From Ruegeria sp. 6PALISEP08 (GTDB taxonomy: Bacteria; Pseudomonadota; Alphaproteobacteria; Rhodobacterales; Rhodobacteraceae): a stretch of DNA of 64,000 nt. The DNA lies in contig NZ_LGXZ01000007.1 in the NCBI RefSeq assembly GCF_001238295.1, positions 62,001-126,000 on the forward strand, in the 5' to 3' direction. Shown in pieces: positions 37,005 through 46,008 of this stretch; position 1 is the stretch's first letter; each line of letters opens with the position of its first letter. The translations under genes were made by a program, and so were the position numbers. Under the pieces are notes generated by a model. The model had not been told where the DNA came from. It did not search any database and was given only the letters and a program-made list of their open reading frames with translations.

Positions 37005-38234
37005 TCAGATGGTGATGGCTTGAACCTTCCGGCTCAGGAGCTTTCGCGATGCATCATTTGGTGCCAGTTGAATGGCTGTCCGATAAACCGTGTGCGCTTC
37101 CGAAGTGCGCCCAAGCTTTTCCAGAATATGCGCGCGGGCCGCATACCAGGGCTGAAAGTTGCTTAGACTTGACTGCAACTCATCGAGCCTCTGCAACGCA
37201 AGTTCAGCTTGTCCAGTTTCGGCAAGAACCACTGCCCAGTTCAACGCGACAACGGGTGTTGGCTCGAACACCCAAAGCGACCCGTAGAGTAGCGCCATCT
37301 GCGGCCAATCGGGTGTGGGGCGCGCCATGTGGCAATCAGAGATGGCCGCCTTGATCTGAAACGGACCTGGCTGCAATTGCCTTACGGCATTTTCCAAGAT
37401 CTTGCGGGCTTCTGCCACAATGTCTTCCGGCCAGAGACGATGATCCTGGTCTTCTACGGGCACGATAGCCCCGTGAGCGTCAACTCGTGCAGGACGCCTT
37501 GCATCCGTCAACAACATAAGGGCAAGCGCACCTTTGATTTCTGCCTCATTCGGTCGGAGTTCATTCAAGAGGCGCGCCAGGAAGATACCTTCCTGGCATA
37601 GGTCCCGAGGCCCAGTGTCCTCGTTTACATAGCCGGAAGTGAAAATCAGGTAGAGTGTCGATAAAACAGTTCCAAGGCGTGTGTCCCACTCTTCTGGTTC
37701 CGGAACCGCGAAACATAGCCCTTTGGACTTGATTTTCGCCTTGGCCCTAGACAGGCGTTGTCCCATTGTTTGTTCGGAATCAAGAAAAGCGGCTGCGATT
37801 TCTCGAGTGGTCAGGCCGCAAACTGTTCGCAGTGTAAGGGCGACTCTGGATTTTTCTTCTAGCATGGGGTGGCAACATGCGAAGATCAGACGAAGACGTT
37901 CGTCGGGAATAATCTGAGGTGTTTTGCTTTCAGCATCAGCCAGTGCCTCGATACGTATCGCGTCCGATTTCCTTAGTTCCCGTTGTCTGTCTCGGATAAG
38001 ATCGATCCCTTTGCGGAAACTAACCTTCATCAACCAAGCAACCGGATCATGAGGAGGCCCGGATCGACCCCAATGCTTGAGGGCGGAAACGGACGCTTCC
38101 TGCAAGGCGTCCTCTGCCAGCTGGAAATCACCGAGCCGTGTAATCAGCCCAGCCAACAGCCGCCCCCTGTTCTGGCGCATCACGTGCTCAACCAATCGGT
38201 TGACTGCAATGGCTTTGGGGGCGGCGTTCTTCAT
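37005..38234 (-). CDS. ECF sigma factor with C-terminal extension (ECF42 type)
   Basis: 409 residues, about twice the size of a simple ECF sigma factor. Sigma region 2 (about 12-80, EDALQEASVSALKHW), region 4 (about 125-178, LRTVCGLTTREIAAAFLDSE ... QRLSRAKAKI), then a ~220-residue C-terminal helical/TPR-like domain (VVALNWAVVLAETGQAELALQRLDEL). This design plus an upstream YciI/DGPF gene is the hallmark of the ECF42 group, where the extension is needed for activity and there is no classical anti-sigma factor. Starts 3 bp after the yciI-like gene. Confidence 0.9.
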   Translation of the reverse strand: MKNAAPKAIAVNRLVEHVMRQNRGRLLAGLITRLGDFQLAEDALQEASVSALKHWGRSGPPHDPVAWLMKVSFRKGIDLIRDRQRELRKSDAIRIEALADAESKTPQIIPDERLRLIFACCHPMLEEKSRVALTLRTVCGLTTREIAAAFLDSEQTMGQRLSRAKAKIKSKGLCFAVPEPEEWDTRLGTVLSTLYLIFTSGYVNEDTGPRDLCQEGIFLARLLNELRPNEAEIKGALALMLLTDARRPARVDAHGAIVPVEDQDHRLWPEDIVAEARKILENAVRQLQPGPFQIKAAISDCHMARPTPDWPQMALLYGSLWVFEPTPVVALNWAVVLAETGQAELALQRLDELQSSLSNFQPWYAARAHILEKLGRTSEAHTVYRTAIQLAPNDASRKLLSRKVQAITI

Positions 38235-38237
38235 CGC

Positions 38238-38597
38238 TTAACCTGCCTGATTGAAATCCAACAGTGGCCGAACTTCGACAGTGCCAAAATGGGCGATTGG
38301 AATTGACGCGGCGTATTTTAATGCGGTGTCCAGGTCCGGGACATCCAAGACATAGTACCCGCCCAAATGCTCGCGGGTTTCGGCAAAGGGGCCATCCATC
38401 GTTTCAACCTTACCGGATTTGATCCGCAACGAGGTTGCCGTCTCGTTCCCCTGCAAACCTTCACCCCCTATGAATACACCGTCATTCACCATGGTTTCAC
38501 TGACCGCAGCAAAACTGGCCATCATTTCATCAAATTCCGGGGTCCCGTAAGCAGGTTCTTTGTCGGGCGCTGCGTAGAGCAATAGCATGTATTTCAT
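38238..38597 (-). CDS. YciI/DGPF-family protein linked to the ECF sigma factor
   Basis: 119 residues from ATG 38597, with AAAGGAAA upstream. Ferredoxin-like YCII domain with MKYMLLLYA start, the MDGPFAETREHLGGYYVLDV stretch that gives the family its DGPF name, and the end PIAHFGTVEVRPLL. Genes of this kind are nearly always next to ECF42 sigma factors and may be part of the response; enzymatic role unknown. Confidence 0.9.
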   Translation of the reverse strand: MKYMLLLYAAPDKEPAYGTPEFDEMMASFAAVSETMVNDGVFIGGEGLQGNETATSLRIKSGKVETMDGPFAETREHLGGYYVLDVPDLDTALKYAASIPIAHFGTVEVRPLLDFNQAG

Positions 38598-38749
38598 TGT
38601 GAATTTCCTTTCATCATTCGGTTCACACCCCAAGGACGTCAATGCGGATCGATTTTCGACATGGCGTAAGAATTTTTTTCATCTTCATCATTATTTCAAA
38701 ATGCGCCGGAAACTTGCGGTCTGTGGCAATCGGACCGCAGGTGATCGAC

Positions 38750-39784
38750 CTAAAGCTCGTGGGCGTACGGTCCCCAGGTGTCGCCCAGTATGAAACCTTT
38801 TGGGAAAGGATCGGTTGGGTCCAGCCCAATCTGCGACACCCCATAAATCCACGCGCTGCCGGTGATGTTGGGCAGAACAGCCGGATCGCCGCTTGATAGC
38901 GTTTTCGCGCCTTTGTGCTCGACCCGGAATTCCGACCCGATAATCGAACGTGTGACAAGGACATCGCCAGATTTGACCTCTCCCTTTGCGTCCATCACTG
39001 CCGACTGCGCTGAACTGCCGGTCCCGCATGGAGAACGATCCAGCCGCCCCTGCTTCATGGCCGTGCAGGTGCGAATGGCCTCATCCTCTTCACGTTGGCG
39101 GAACATCACGTAAGCCAAGTTATTCAGATCCGGGTTTTCAGGGTGTCGCACAGCCACGTGCTGTTCGAATTGGGTTTTCAGGTAAGTTCCGGCATCGACA
39201 AGCTGAGTTGCGTTGTCAGGATCAATCCGAAAGCCCAGCTGTTCCACATCCACCAGCGCGTAAAAGACACCGCCAAAAGCGATATCTGCGGACACACGGC
39301 CAAAGCGTTCTGTGTCGATGGCGACGTCGAGATCCTGAACAAAGGCGGGCGTCATATCCAGCGCGACTTTTTCGCAACGACCATCAAGGCATGTGGCGTT
39401 CGCCGTCACCAGACCGGCCGGGGTGTCAAGCCGCACAATTTTCTGCCCCTCCTGCATCGGCAGAATGCCGGTCTCTAGAAGAACAGTAGTGACGCAGATC
39501 GCGTTGGATCCGGACATCGGATGTGCCCTGTCGGCCTGAAGGACGATCAAACCCGCATCTGCATCGGGCCGCAGTGGCGGCATCAGCAAATTGACGGACA
39601 TAGGCGCAGACCCTCGTGGCTCCGTCGTCAACAAGCGGCGCAGGCTGTCATCGGTATTATTGATATAGTTCATCCGAGCCAGCATCGTCGCGCCCGGAAT
39701 CTCTAGCACTTGCGATGTCACAACCTTCCCGATCTCGCCTCCGCAGTGCGCATCAACAATCTGAAGTGTCTTTTTCCATTTCAT
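38750..39784 (-). CDS. Proline racemase-superfamily protein with Ser/Cys catalytic pair
   Basis: 344 residues. The fold is recognised by DAHCGGEIGKVV near 11-23 and the two active-site loops. The first catalytic position is Ser91 (HPMSGSN), not Cys; the second is Cys253 (SPCGTGSS). Proline racemase and 4-hydroxyproline epimerase use Cys/Cys; several trans-3-hydroxy-L-proline dehydratases and bifunctional members deviate. It therefore most likely acts on a hydroxyproline, as 2-epimerase or 3-hydroxyproline dehydratase. AGAGGG precedes the start. An Lrp-type gene lies upstream. Confidence 0.86.
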   Translation of the reverse strand: MKWKKTLQIVDAHCGGEIGKVVTSQVLEIPGATMLARMNYINNTDDSLRRLLTTEPRGSAPMSVNLLMPPLRPDADAGLIVLQADRAHPMSGSNAICVTTVLLETGILPMQEGQKIVRLDTPAGLVTANATCLDGRCEKVALDMTPAFVQDLDVAIDTERFGRVSADIAFGGVFYALVDVEQLGFRIDPDNATQLVDAGTYLKTQFEQHVAVRHPENPDLNNLAYVMFRQREEDEAIRTCTAMKQGRLDRSPCGTGSSAQSAVMDAKGEVKSGDVLVTRSIIGSEFRVEHKGAKTLSSGDPAVLPNITGSAWIYGVSQIGLDPTDPFPKGFILGDTWGPYAHEL

Positions 39785-40026
39785 TGTTCATGTCCCTCTG
39801 AAGCGCGATAGAAAAGGGTAACGGGTCGATTTCTGATGTGTTGCCAAGCACACGATCACAAATCAAGCATCGCGGATACAAGGACCAACGTCACGTGCAA
39901 CTATTCATGGCCAATTATGGAAAGCGTTACGGTTTGCGGTTTTGCAAGGAAACTAACCGCTAAGCTGGATCAGATGAGCAGCCTTTGCTCTTCTTCCCAG
40001 CGCTAGAAATGGCTGACAACGGACAG

Positions 40027-40473
40027 TTAAACACTCGAAAGAAGCAGGCTTGTTTCACTGTTCGACACTCCGTCGATCATGCGAACTTCGCGCAAAACCC
40101 GATCAAAATCGTGCAACCTGGCAACCCTGACTTCCGCAACCAGATCCCAATTGCCGTTTGTCGTGTGCAACGTGAAGAGTTCGGGCATTCCACGCAGCGC
40201 CCGAATGACCTGACTGGTGGATTTTCCGATGACTTCGATCATCATGATCGCACGGATATAGTCTTCTTCATAATCTTCGCGAACGCGGGCCGTGAACCCC
40301 AGAAGCGCGCCCGTCTCCAGTAATCGGTCCATCCTGCTTTGAACCGTGGCCCGTGTCACACCAAGCACGTCCGCAAGCTTTGATACCGGTGCTCGACCGT
40401 CGCGACGAAGCAAAGAGATGAGTTTGCGGTCGAGGTCATCGTAGATGTGCTTGCTATGGCTTTGCTTTGTCAT
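40027..40473 (-). CDS. Lrp/AsnC-family transcriptional regulator
   Basis: 148 residues from ATG 40473. N-terminal HTH (about 12-60, LDRKLISLLRRDGRAPVSKLADVLGVTRATVQSR) and the RAM/AsnC ligand domain (about 75-145). Divergent from ocd with 129 bp between, so the likely regulator of ocd-ctlX in response to arginine, ornithine or proline; it may also serve the proline-racemase-type gene downstream. Confidence 0.9.
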   Translation of the reverse strand: MTKQSHSKHIYDDLDRKLISLLRRDGRAPVSKLADVLGVTRATVQSRMDRLLETGALLGFTARVREDYEEDYIRAIMMIEVIGKSTSQVIRALRGMPELFTLHTTNGNWDLVAEVRVARLHDFDRVLREVRMIDGVSNSETSLLLSSV

Positions 40474-40602
40474 GTTTAGCTTTCTGCACAAAATTGCTTA
40501 GCATTTCGCTTAGTCGAGGGGGATAATTTTAAGCAATTAGCTCATTTATTCAAAATTTCTTACAGAAGATAATGAAGAAAACCAAGATTCGAAAGCGCAC
40601 CC
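40474..40602. promoter_or_regulatory. Divergent lrp-ocd promoter with inverted repeat
   Basis: AATTGCTTA at 40492-40500 and its exact complement TAAGCAATT at 40530-40538 form an inverted repeat with centres 38 bp apart. A further pair of GCTTAG units stands at 40496-40501 and 40508-40513. Repeated half-sites in an AT-rich spacer are typical for Lrp-type octamers. Confidence 0.5.
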
Positions 40603-41652
40603 ATGACCAAACCGTCCCCATCCGAACTCGCATATGTTCCTTTCGTCAGCGTCGAAAACATGATGCGCCTTGTGCACAGCATCGGACTTGAGGCCATGCT
40701 GGAAGGAATTGCGTCTTACATTGAGGACGATTTCCGCCGTTGGGAAAAATTTGACAAAACCCCGCGCGTGGCCAGCCATTCGGAAGTTGGTGTGATCGAA
40801 TTGATGCCGACTTCGGATGGCGAAGCGTATGGCTTCAAATACGTCAATGGCCATCCGAAAAACACCAAGGAAGGTCTGCAAACCGTCACCGCCTTCGGTC
40901 TGCTTGCGGATGTCTATACAGGTTATCCGGTTCTGCTGACCGAGATGACGATTCTGACGGCGCTGCGTACCGCTGCAACATCTGCTATGGTTGCCAAGCA
41001 TTTGGCCCCCAAGGGCGCGCGCTGCATGGCGATGATCGGGAACGGCGCCCAGTCCGAATTCCAGGCCACCGCGATGAAAGTGCTCTGCGGTATCGACACT
41101 CTGCGCCTCTATGACGTCGACAGCAAGGCGACCGAGAAACTGGTCCGCAACCTTGAAGGGCGCGGGTTCAACATTAAGGCTTGCGAAACACCTGAAGACG
41201 CTATCGAGGGCGCTCAGGTCATCACCACCTGTACGGCTGACAAGCAAAACGCAACAATTCTGACCGACAACATGGTTGGCGCCGGTGTGCACATCAACGC
41301 CATCGGTGGCGACTGCCCCGGCAAAACCGAGTTGCACAAGGACATATTGCTGCGCTCAGACGTTTTTGTGGAATATCCGCCGCAAACACGTGTTGAGGGT
41401 GAGATTCAACAGATGCCAGAAGATTTTGGTGTGACAGAAATGTGGGAAGTCATCACCGGCGCCAAGCAAGGCCGGACCAGCGATCGTCAGATCACTCTGT
41501 TCGACGGTGTCGGCTTTGCGATCGAGGATTTCTCGGCCCTACGTTTCATCCGTGACCGCGTCAAAGATACGAAATTCTATCAAGACCTAGACATGTTGGC
41601 TGACCCGGACGATCCCCGCGATCTGTTCGGCATGTTGCTGCGCGCCAAGTAA
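40603..41652 (+). CDS. ocd: Ornithine cyclodeaminase
   Basis: 349 residues, the length of true bacterial ornithine cyclodeaminase. Converts L-ornithine to L-proline and ammonia with bound NAD. Rossmann motif MIGNGAQSEFQ near 145-155, LTALRTAATSAM just before it, and an INAIGGDCPGKTELH stretch with the catalytic Asp found in Ocd. Followed 23 bp later by ctlX. Together they suggest arginine/citrulline to ornithine to proline catabolism under Lrp control. Confidence 0.92.
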   Translation: MTKPSPSELAYVPFVSVENMMRLVHSIGLEAMLEGIASYIEDDFRRWEKFDKTPRVASHSEVGVIELMPTSDGEAYGFKYVNGHPKNTKEGLQTVTAFGLLADVYTGYPVLLTEMTILTALRTAATSAMVAKHLAPKGARCMAMIGNGAQSEFQATAMKVLCGIDTLRLYDVDSKATEKLVRNLEGRGFNIKACETPEDAIEGAQVITTCTADKQNATILTDNMVGAGVHINAIGGDCPGKTELHKDILLRSDVFVEYPPQTRVEGEIQQMPEDFGVTEMWEVITGAKQGRTSDRQITLFDGVGFAIEDFSALRFIRDRVKDTKFYQDLDMLADPDDPRDLFGMLLRAK

Positions 41653-41675
41653 CGGGCTGTTTGAAAGTTCACCAA

Positions 41676-42593
41676 ATGGAAAAGCCCAGCATTCAAGCCC
41701 CTTCTTCTGTGGTCATGATCCGTCCGCATCATTTTTCGGTGAATACGGAAACCGGCGACAACGTGTTCCAGGCAAGCCTGCCTGCAAGCAACAATATCGC
41801 CAAGCAGGCATATGACGAGGCAACACGGTCGGCGGAAATCCTGCGCCAGCACGGTGTACTTGTTCATGTATTCGAGGGAGACGACAACCGCACCCCAGAC
41901 TGCGTTTTCCCCAACAACTGGTTTTCGACCCATGCTGGTGGGCATGTCGCTATCTATCCGATGATGGCGCCGAACCGACGTCTGGAGCGTCGAACCGACG
42001 TGATCGAATTGCTCAAGCAAAAGTACCGAGTGCAGGATATCATCGATTACTCGGGGCTTGAGCAGGACAATCTGTTCCTTGAAGGTACCGGCGCCATGGT
42101 CATCGATCATGCCGACCGTGTTGCCTATGCCGTTGAATCTGATCGAACAAGCCCGATCCTGTTGGAGCGTTTCTGCACTCACTTCAACTATGAGCCGATG
42201 GCGTTCGCCGCAACAGATGCACAGGGTGTGGCAGTGTATCACACAAACGTTCTTATGTGCATCGGTACGGACTATGCACTGATCGGTGCAAGCATGATCA
42301 CTGACGAAAACCGCCGCAAAGAAATCGTCGAGCGTCTCGGGCAACCCGGCCGTGACGTGATCGAACTCAGCCATGACCAGATCGAAGCCTTCGCTGGTAA
42401 CGCGATTGAACTTCAGGGCAGAAACGGTCGAATTCTTGCTCTGTCGCAAACAGCTTTTGATGCGTTGATGGAAGATCAGAAAACAATCATCGAAAAAAGC
42501 GCGGAACTCGTACCGCTTCCCATCCCGACAATCGAAATGGCCGGCGGTTCGGTGCGCTGCACTATCGCAGGAATCCATTTGGCACGCCGGTGA
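41676..42593 (+). CDS. ctlX: CtlX-like guanidino-group hydrolase (arginine deiminase-related)
   Basis: 305 residues from ATG 41676; a TTG 15 bp upstream is the alternative. Belongs to the guanidino-group-modifying pentein superfamily: PDCVFPNNWFSTH near 75-87, the active-site His in YHTNVLMCIG, and the nucleophile Cys in GGSVRCTIAG near the C-terminus. CtlX is named for citrulline use in Francisella; homologues in other bacteria are often called arginine-deiminase-related. Partner of ocd in one transcript, so the product is probably ornithine or a precursor. Confidence 0.82.
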   Translation: MEKPSIQAPSSVVMIRPHHFSVNTETGDNVFQASLPASNNIAKQAYDEATRSAEILRQHGVLVHVFEGDDNRTPDCVFPNNWFSTHAGGHVAIYPMMAPNRRLERRTDVIELLKQKYRVQDIIDYSGLEQDNLFLEGTGAMVIDHADRVAYAVESDRTSPILLERFCTHFNYEPMAFAATDAQGVAVYHTNVLMCIGTDYALIGASMITDENRRKEIVERLGQPGRDVIELSHDQIEAFAGNAIELQGRNGRILALSQTAFDALMEDQKTIIEKSAELVPLPIPTIEMAGGSVRCTIAGIHLARR

Positions 42594-42669
42594 ATCCGAC
42601 GTGCTTTTCGCCTTTGGCCTCAGAGAATTTCTGTGCCTGCGGACCCGCCAAACCCGTTTCGGTCGCGCC

Positions 42670-43677
42670 CTACAAAAAGTTTTCGATCTTGGCCAGTGTT
42701 GCCTTGCTGACCGCGACGCCCGTTGTGCGGGCGGCCAACCGTTTGGCCCCGCGACCATCTCCGGGCAGATGAGCGCCTTCTTGTGAACGGATCGCCTCTA
42801 CCAGAGCTGAAACGCCGTTTTCAAATCCACCAGAGGCCGTCGCATCAGGATCAATCGCTATGAACAATTGGCCTGTTTTGGGTGGACCACCCACCGTTCC
42901 GGAAAATGGTGACGCGTTAATCCCCAATGTGGCACCGGTCAGCGCTGCGGCCAAAAGTTCGACGGTCAAAGCAACGCCAACGCCCTTGTACCCGCCTGAC
43001 GGTGCCATCGACCCTTTCAAACCAATTTCCGGGTCGGTTGTGGGATTACCCTCTGCATCCAGCGCCCACCCGACAGGGATCGGCTTGCCTTCGCGGGCAT
43101 GTTTCATGACCTCGCTTTTGGCAATGGTGCTGGCGCTTTGGTCGATCAAAAGGGTGGGATCGCCATCGACACCGGGCGCTGCGATGGAAAAGGGATTGGT
43201 ACCAACCACGGGCTTCGATCCCCCGGAAGGTGCAATCGAGGCTGGGGCATTGGTAAATCCCAGACCCACCAGCCCAGCCTGGGCCAGCCGATAGGTGTGG
43301 TAGCCCAAAACGCCACAGTTATAGCTGTTTTTGATGGCCAGCACCGATACACCCTGTTCTCGAGCCGCCGGGATCAGGGCCTCGAACCCTGCGTCGATAG
43401 CCGAATGCGCAAAGCCGGTTGCAGCGTCAACCGCCACCACGCCGGGTTTGGGGCGCGACAGAACCGGAACCGCCTTCCCATCGACCTTGCCGCATTGCAC
43501 ATGCTCGCAATAAATCGGGATATAGGCCAGCCCGTGACTTGCAACGCCATCGGCTTCGGTTGCCGCCGTGGCCTGCGCCAGCGGGCGGGCATTTTCTTCG
43601 GATGTCCCTGCGGCAACCAGCGCGCGGAAGGACAGGTCTTCGATCTCAGCAAGGGTCAGGGTTTGTGTATCGGTCAC
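42670..43677 (-). CDS. Ldh_2-family (malate/L-lactate-type) dehydrogenase
   Basis: 335 residues, Ldh_2 fold. Recognised by EADGVASHGLAYIPIY near 41-56, NSYNCGVLGYHTYRLA near 117-132, FTNAPASIAPSGGSKPVVGTNPFS near 141-164, and GYKGVGVALTVELL. The family includes lactate/malate dehydrogenases and NADPH-dependent pyrroline-2-carboxylate/piperideine-2-carboxylate reductases. Last gene of the five-gene operon, 12 bp after the DUF3726 gene. An imine or 2-hydroxyacid substrate is likely; which one is open. Confidence 0.87.
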   Translation of the reverse strand: MTDTQTLTLAEIEDLSFRALVAAGTSEENARPLAQATAATEADGVASHGLAYIPIYCEHVQCGKVDGKAVPVLSRPKPGVVAVDAATGFAHSAIDAGFEALIPAAREQGVSVLAIKNSYNCGVLGYHTYRLAQAGLVGLGFTNAPASIAPSGGSKPVVGTNPFSIAAPGVDGDPTLLIDQSASTIAKSEVMKHAREGKPIPVGWALDAEGNPTTDPEIGLKGSMAPSGGYKGVGVALTVELLAAALTGATLGINASPFSGTVGGPPKTGQLFIAIDPDATASGGFENGVSALVEAIRSQEGAHLPGDGRGAKRLAARTTGVAVSKATLAKIENFL

Positions 43678-43689
43678 TTTGGCATCTCT

Positions 43690-44319
43690 TCAATCATTGT
43701 CAGAAAGCCCGGACCCTGCACCCAGCAGGCGGGATTCTTCGGTTGCGGGGGCATAGGTGCGGTGGGCAAAGCGGTTCAGTACGCACCAATCCTGTGGGTC
43801 AGGACAAGCGCGCGCATTTTGTTTACGAGGGGTAGTAAGCGCCCCCCCATTTGTAACCACAACTTTGTGGACCGTGTCGGGCAAACTGTCCGGGGCCACA
43901 AGCCGTTCCCCGTCCGTCATCATTTGCGCACCGTCGATCTCGATCGTCAGCACCTCTTTCAAAAGGCGTGCTGCATGGCACGCAAACGGCAGCAACAAAG
44001 CGGGCGCTGCGACATTCCGCATCTCGACCGGGCCCGTTTTCAACAAGTGGGCGGCATCAGACAACAAAGGCCCCGCGGATAATGGACACAACGCTCTTTC
44101 ACTCAGCCAGAGACGATCAATCTGCCCAGGACGATGCGCCGCCGAGTCCGAGGCCAGCCCCTGCTCCAACAGCCCTGCCAAAACCCCGGCCCCGTCCATT
44201 CCCTGCGCGCACAGCCAGCGGGCCGCCTTCGACGCCTCCTCGGCCTGCCCCCAGGAATAGCCCGCGCCACGTGTCGCGCGTTTGGCGGTCGCTTCCATCT
44301 CGTTAAGTGAAAAATTCAT
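43690..44319 (-). CDS. DUF3726-domain protein
   Basis: 209 residues from ATG 44319, overlapping the upstream gene by 4 bp (ATGA). The N-terminus (MNFSLNEMEATAKRATRGAGYSWGQAEEA) is the conserved start of DUF3726. No membrane segment or signal peptide. The centre is Ala/Leu-rich; a GALTTPRKQNARACPDPQDW stretch near 165-185 looks conserved-like. No known activity. Coupling to the 562-residue unknown suggests the two act together. Confidence 0.75.
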   Translation of the reverse strand: MNFSLNEMEATAKRATRGAGYSWGQAEEASKAARWLCAQGMDGAGVLAGLLEQGLASDSAAHRPGQIDRLWLSERALCPLSAGPLLSDAAHLLKTGPVEMRNVAAPALLLPFACHAARLLKEVLTIEIDGAQMMTDGERLVAPDSLPDTVHKVVVTNGGALTTPRKQNARACPDPQDWCVLNRFAHRTYAPATEESRLLGAGSGLSDND

Positions 44320-46004
44320 GTTGGTTCCTGCGGGTAGACCCAGAGATCCGCGTTTTCTGAAGTAAGCTCTTCCGGATACGGCGCACCGGAATACATGCAG
44401 ATACGAACCCACCGATCCGAGCGGGGGTCAAAATGGGTCGCGCCAAAGAAAGAAAGCTTTGCCCGAAGCATGTCGATGGGCAGCACCTTAGACCCAATCG
44501 TGTTGTCCCGGATTTCGCCGTAAGGCGCGGAGGTGGTCATTTGAATACGCCGGATCGTATGGCGATGTTCCGGGTGGTGCAGCAGGAATTCGGCCACGGG
44601 TTTGGTGTCATCCCAACCCTGCAGCGCGTCATAGACAGCCGCTGCATCCCGCGCCGGGGCCAGAGGTTGTTCATAGTCTGAAATGGGTTCATCGAACCGT
44701 TCGCCCATGCGGGGTTCCAGCTTTTCCTCCGACACGTACCAGGCCCGGGCGCAGTTCTCGCGGGCTTCCCAATCCAGGTCTAAAGCCCAGGCGTATGTTT
44801 CCCGGATCAGGTCGCAGACCTTCCCGATGAGCATGGTCCCATCGATCACAAACGCCTGCGTGCAGCTGTCTGCCATGCAAGAGGTCAGCCCATCCACAAG
44901 ATCGCCATAAGGCTCCAGGATCAACGACGCCAGAAACTCCTGACCTTCCTCGCTAAGCTTGGTTTCTGACCAGCTCATCACCCGATTCCAAGGTCTACTC
45001 CCCCTCAGGTCGTTGTGGCGCAAGTACTCGGCAATCAAATGCAGGTCCGCGTTTAGTTCTTCAAGTTTACCAATCTGGATAGGATGCTCGGACCGCCACC
45101 ACGACATCGACAACTGGCTGCGTTCAAAGACATCCCGGAACTGAGAGATCTCAGTCGTGCTGGCCACTTCCACAGACCGAACCCGTGCTATCGCCTCCTC
45201 CCGCACCATGATCCAGTTGTTGAACAGAACCGGGTGGTTGACGATGAAGGGCGCCATGCCAAGTCCGGTAGAGTTACCAATTCCAAGCCAGCGGGCAATC
45301 TCGGGGTCCAAAGTCGCGGCCTGGCCGCAGCCTTTGACATTTGCCATATGCTGCACCAGATCACGCACAAACGTCCGGGTCAGGAAGACCGAAAGCATCT
45401 CAACCTGAAATGGGGCCTGAGTCTCGGACCGGTCTGCAACTTTCTCCCGATCTGCCGCGCCAAATTTGCCCGAGCCATAGACAGCAGTCGTACGCATCAA
45501 GTACCCGACCTGATAGATCTGCTCCACATCCGGCTGATGCCCTGCGGCCAGAGCCTCCACAACATGATCCCAAAGGCGAACCGAGCGATTGGCGCGGGAC
45601 AAGGACAACTCGCTCTCGCTCACCCGTCCAGCCTCTTGCAGAGGTACGTTTTGAGAAAGGCGTTCGATATCAGCCCCGGTCGGGATACCGTCGAACAAGG
45701 CAAAAGTGGCATCCCACGCATCGGCAATCACGCGGTCCGAGCGTTGTTCCGGTGGTAGGTCATGTGCAAAGGCAACTAGAGAGTACGCCCGGTCCGGCCC
45801 TTGAGCGGTATAGACCGCCCGACCGACGCCATTGGTGTCAATGTCGAAGACAGGCCGCGTGAATGACCAGTTTTCACTGGCCATTCGGCGGGTCAACTGC
45901 CGCATGAAACTCAGCCGACACTGATGCAACGACCCCAGCCGCGACAGCCGCATAACGGTGGCCGGGTCGCGCCTTTCAATCTGTGTCTGCGCTTGAGTGT
46001 CCAT
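44316..46004 (-). CDS. Conserved protein of unknown family (562 residues)
   Basis: 562 residues from ATG 46004 (MDTQAQTQIERRDPATVMRL), 4 bp after the M19-like gene. I recognise no characterised domain. It is soluble-looking (no signal peptide or membrane helix), rich in Trp and acidic residues, with conspicuous stretches IGNSTGLGMAPFIVNHPVLFNNW near 270-292 and SAPYGEIRDNTIGSKVLPIDMLRAKLSFFG near 503-532. Several Cys (for example around 420-430 and 452) could bind metal. Its place between an M19-like protein and DUF3726 in a catabolic operon suggests an enzyme, but no reaction can be named. Confidence 0.8.
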   Translation of the reverse strand: MDTQAQTQIERRDPATVMRLSRLGSLHQCRLSFMRQLTRRMASENWSFTRPVFDIDTNGVGRAVYTAQGPDRAYSLVAFAHDLPPEQRSDRVIADAWDATFALFDGIPTGADIERLSQNVPLQEAGRVSESELSLSRANRSVRLWDHVVEALAAGHQPDVEQIYQVGYLMRTTAVYGSGKFGAADREKVADRSETQAPFQVEMLSVFLTRTFVRDLVQHMANVKGCGQAATLDPEIARWLGIGNSTGLGMAPFIVNHPVLFNNWIMVREEAIARVRSVEVASTTEISQFRDVFERSQLSMSWWRSEHPIQIGKLEELNADLHLIAEYLRHNDLRGSRPWNRVMSWSETKLSEEGQEFLASLILEPYGDLVDGLTSCMADSCTQAFVIDGTMLIGKVCDLIRETYAWALDLDWEARENCARAWYVSEEKLEPRMGERFDEPISDYEQPLAPARDAAAVYDALQGWDDTKPVAEFLLHHPEHRHTIRRIQMTTSAPYGEIRDNTIGSKVLPIDMLRAKLSFFGATHFDPRSDRWVRICMYSGAPYPEELTSENADLWVYPQEPT

Positions 46005-46008
46005 CCGA

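Noticed and set aside
40546..41337. Minus-strand frame under ocd
   Set aside because: Antisense of a clearly recognised ornithine cyclodeaminase.
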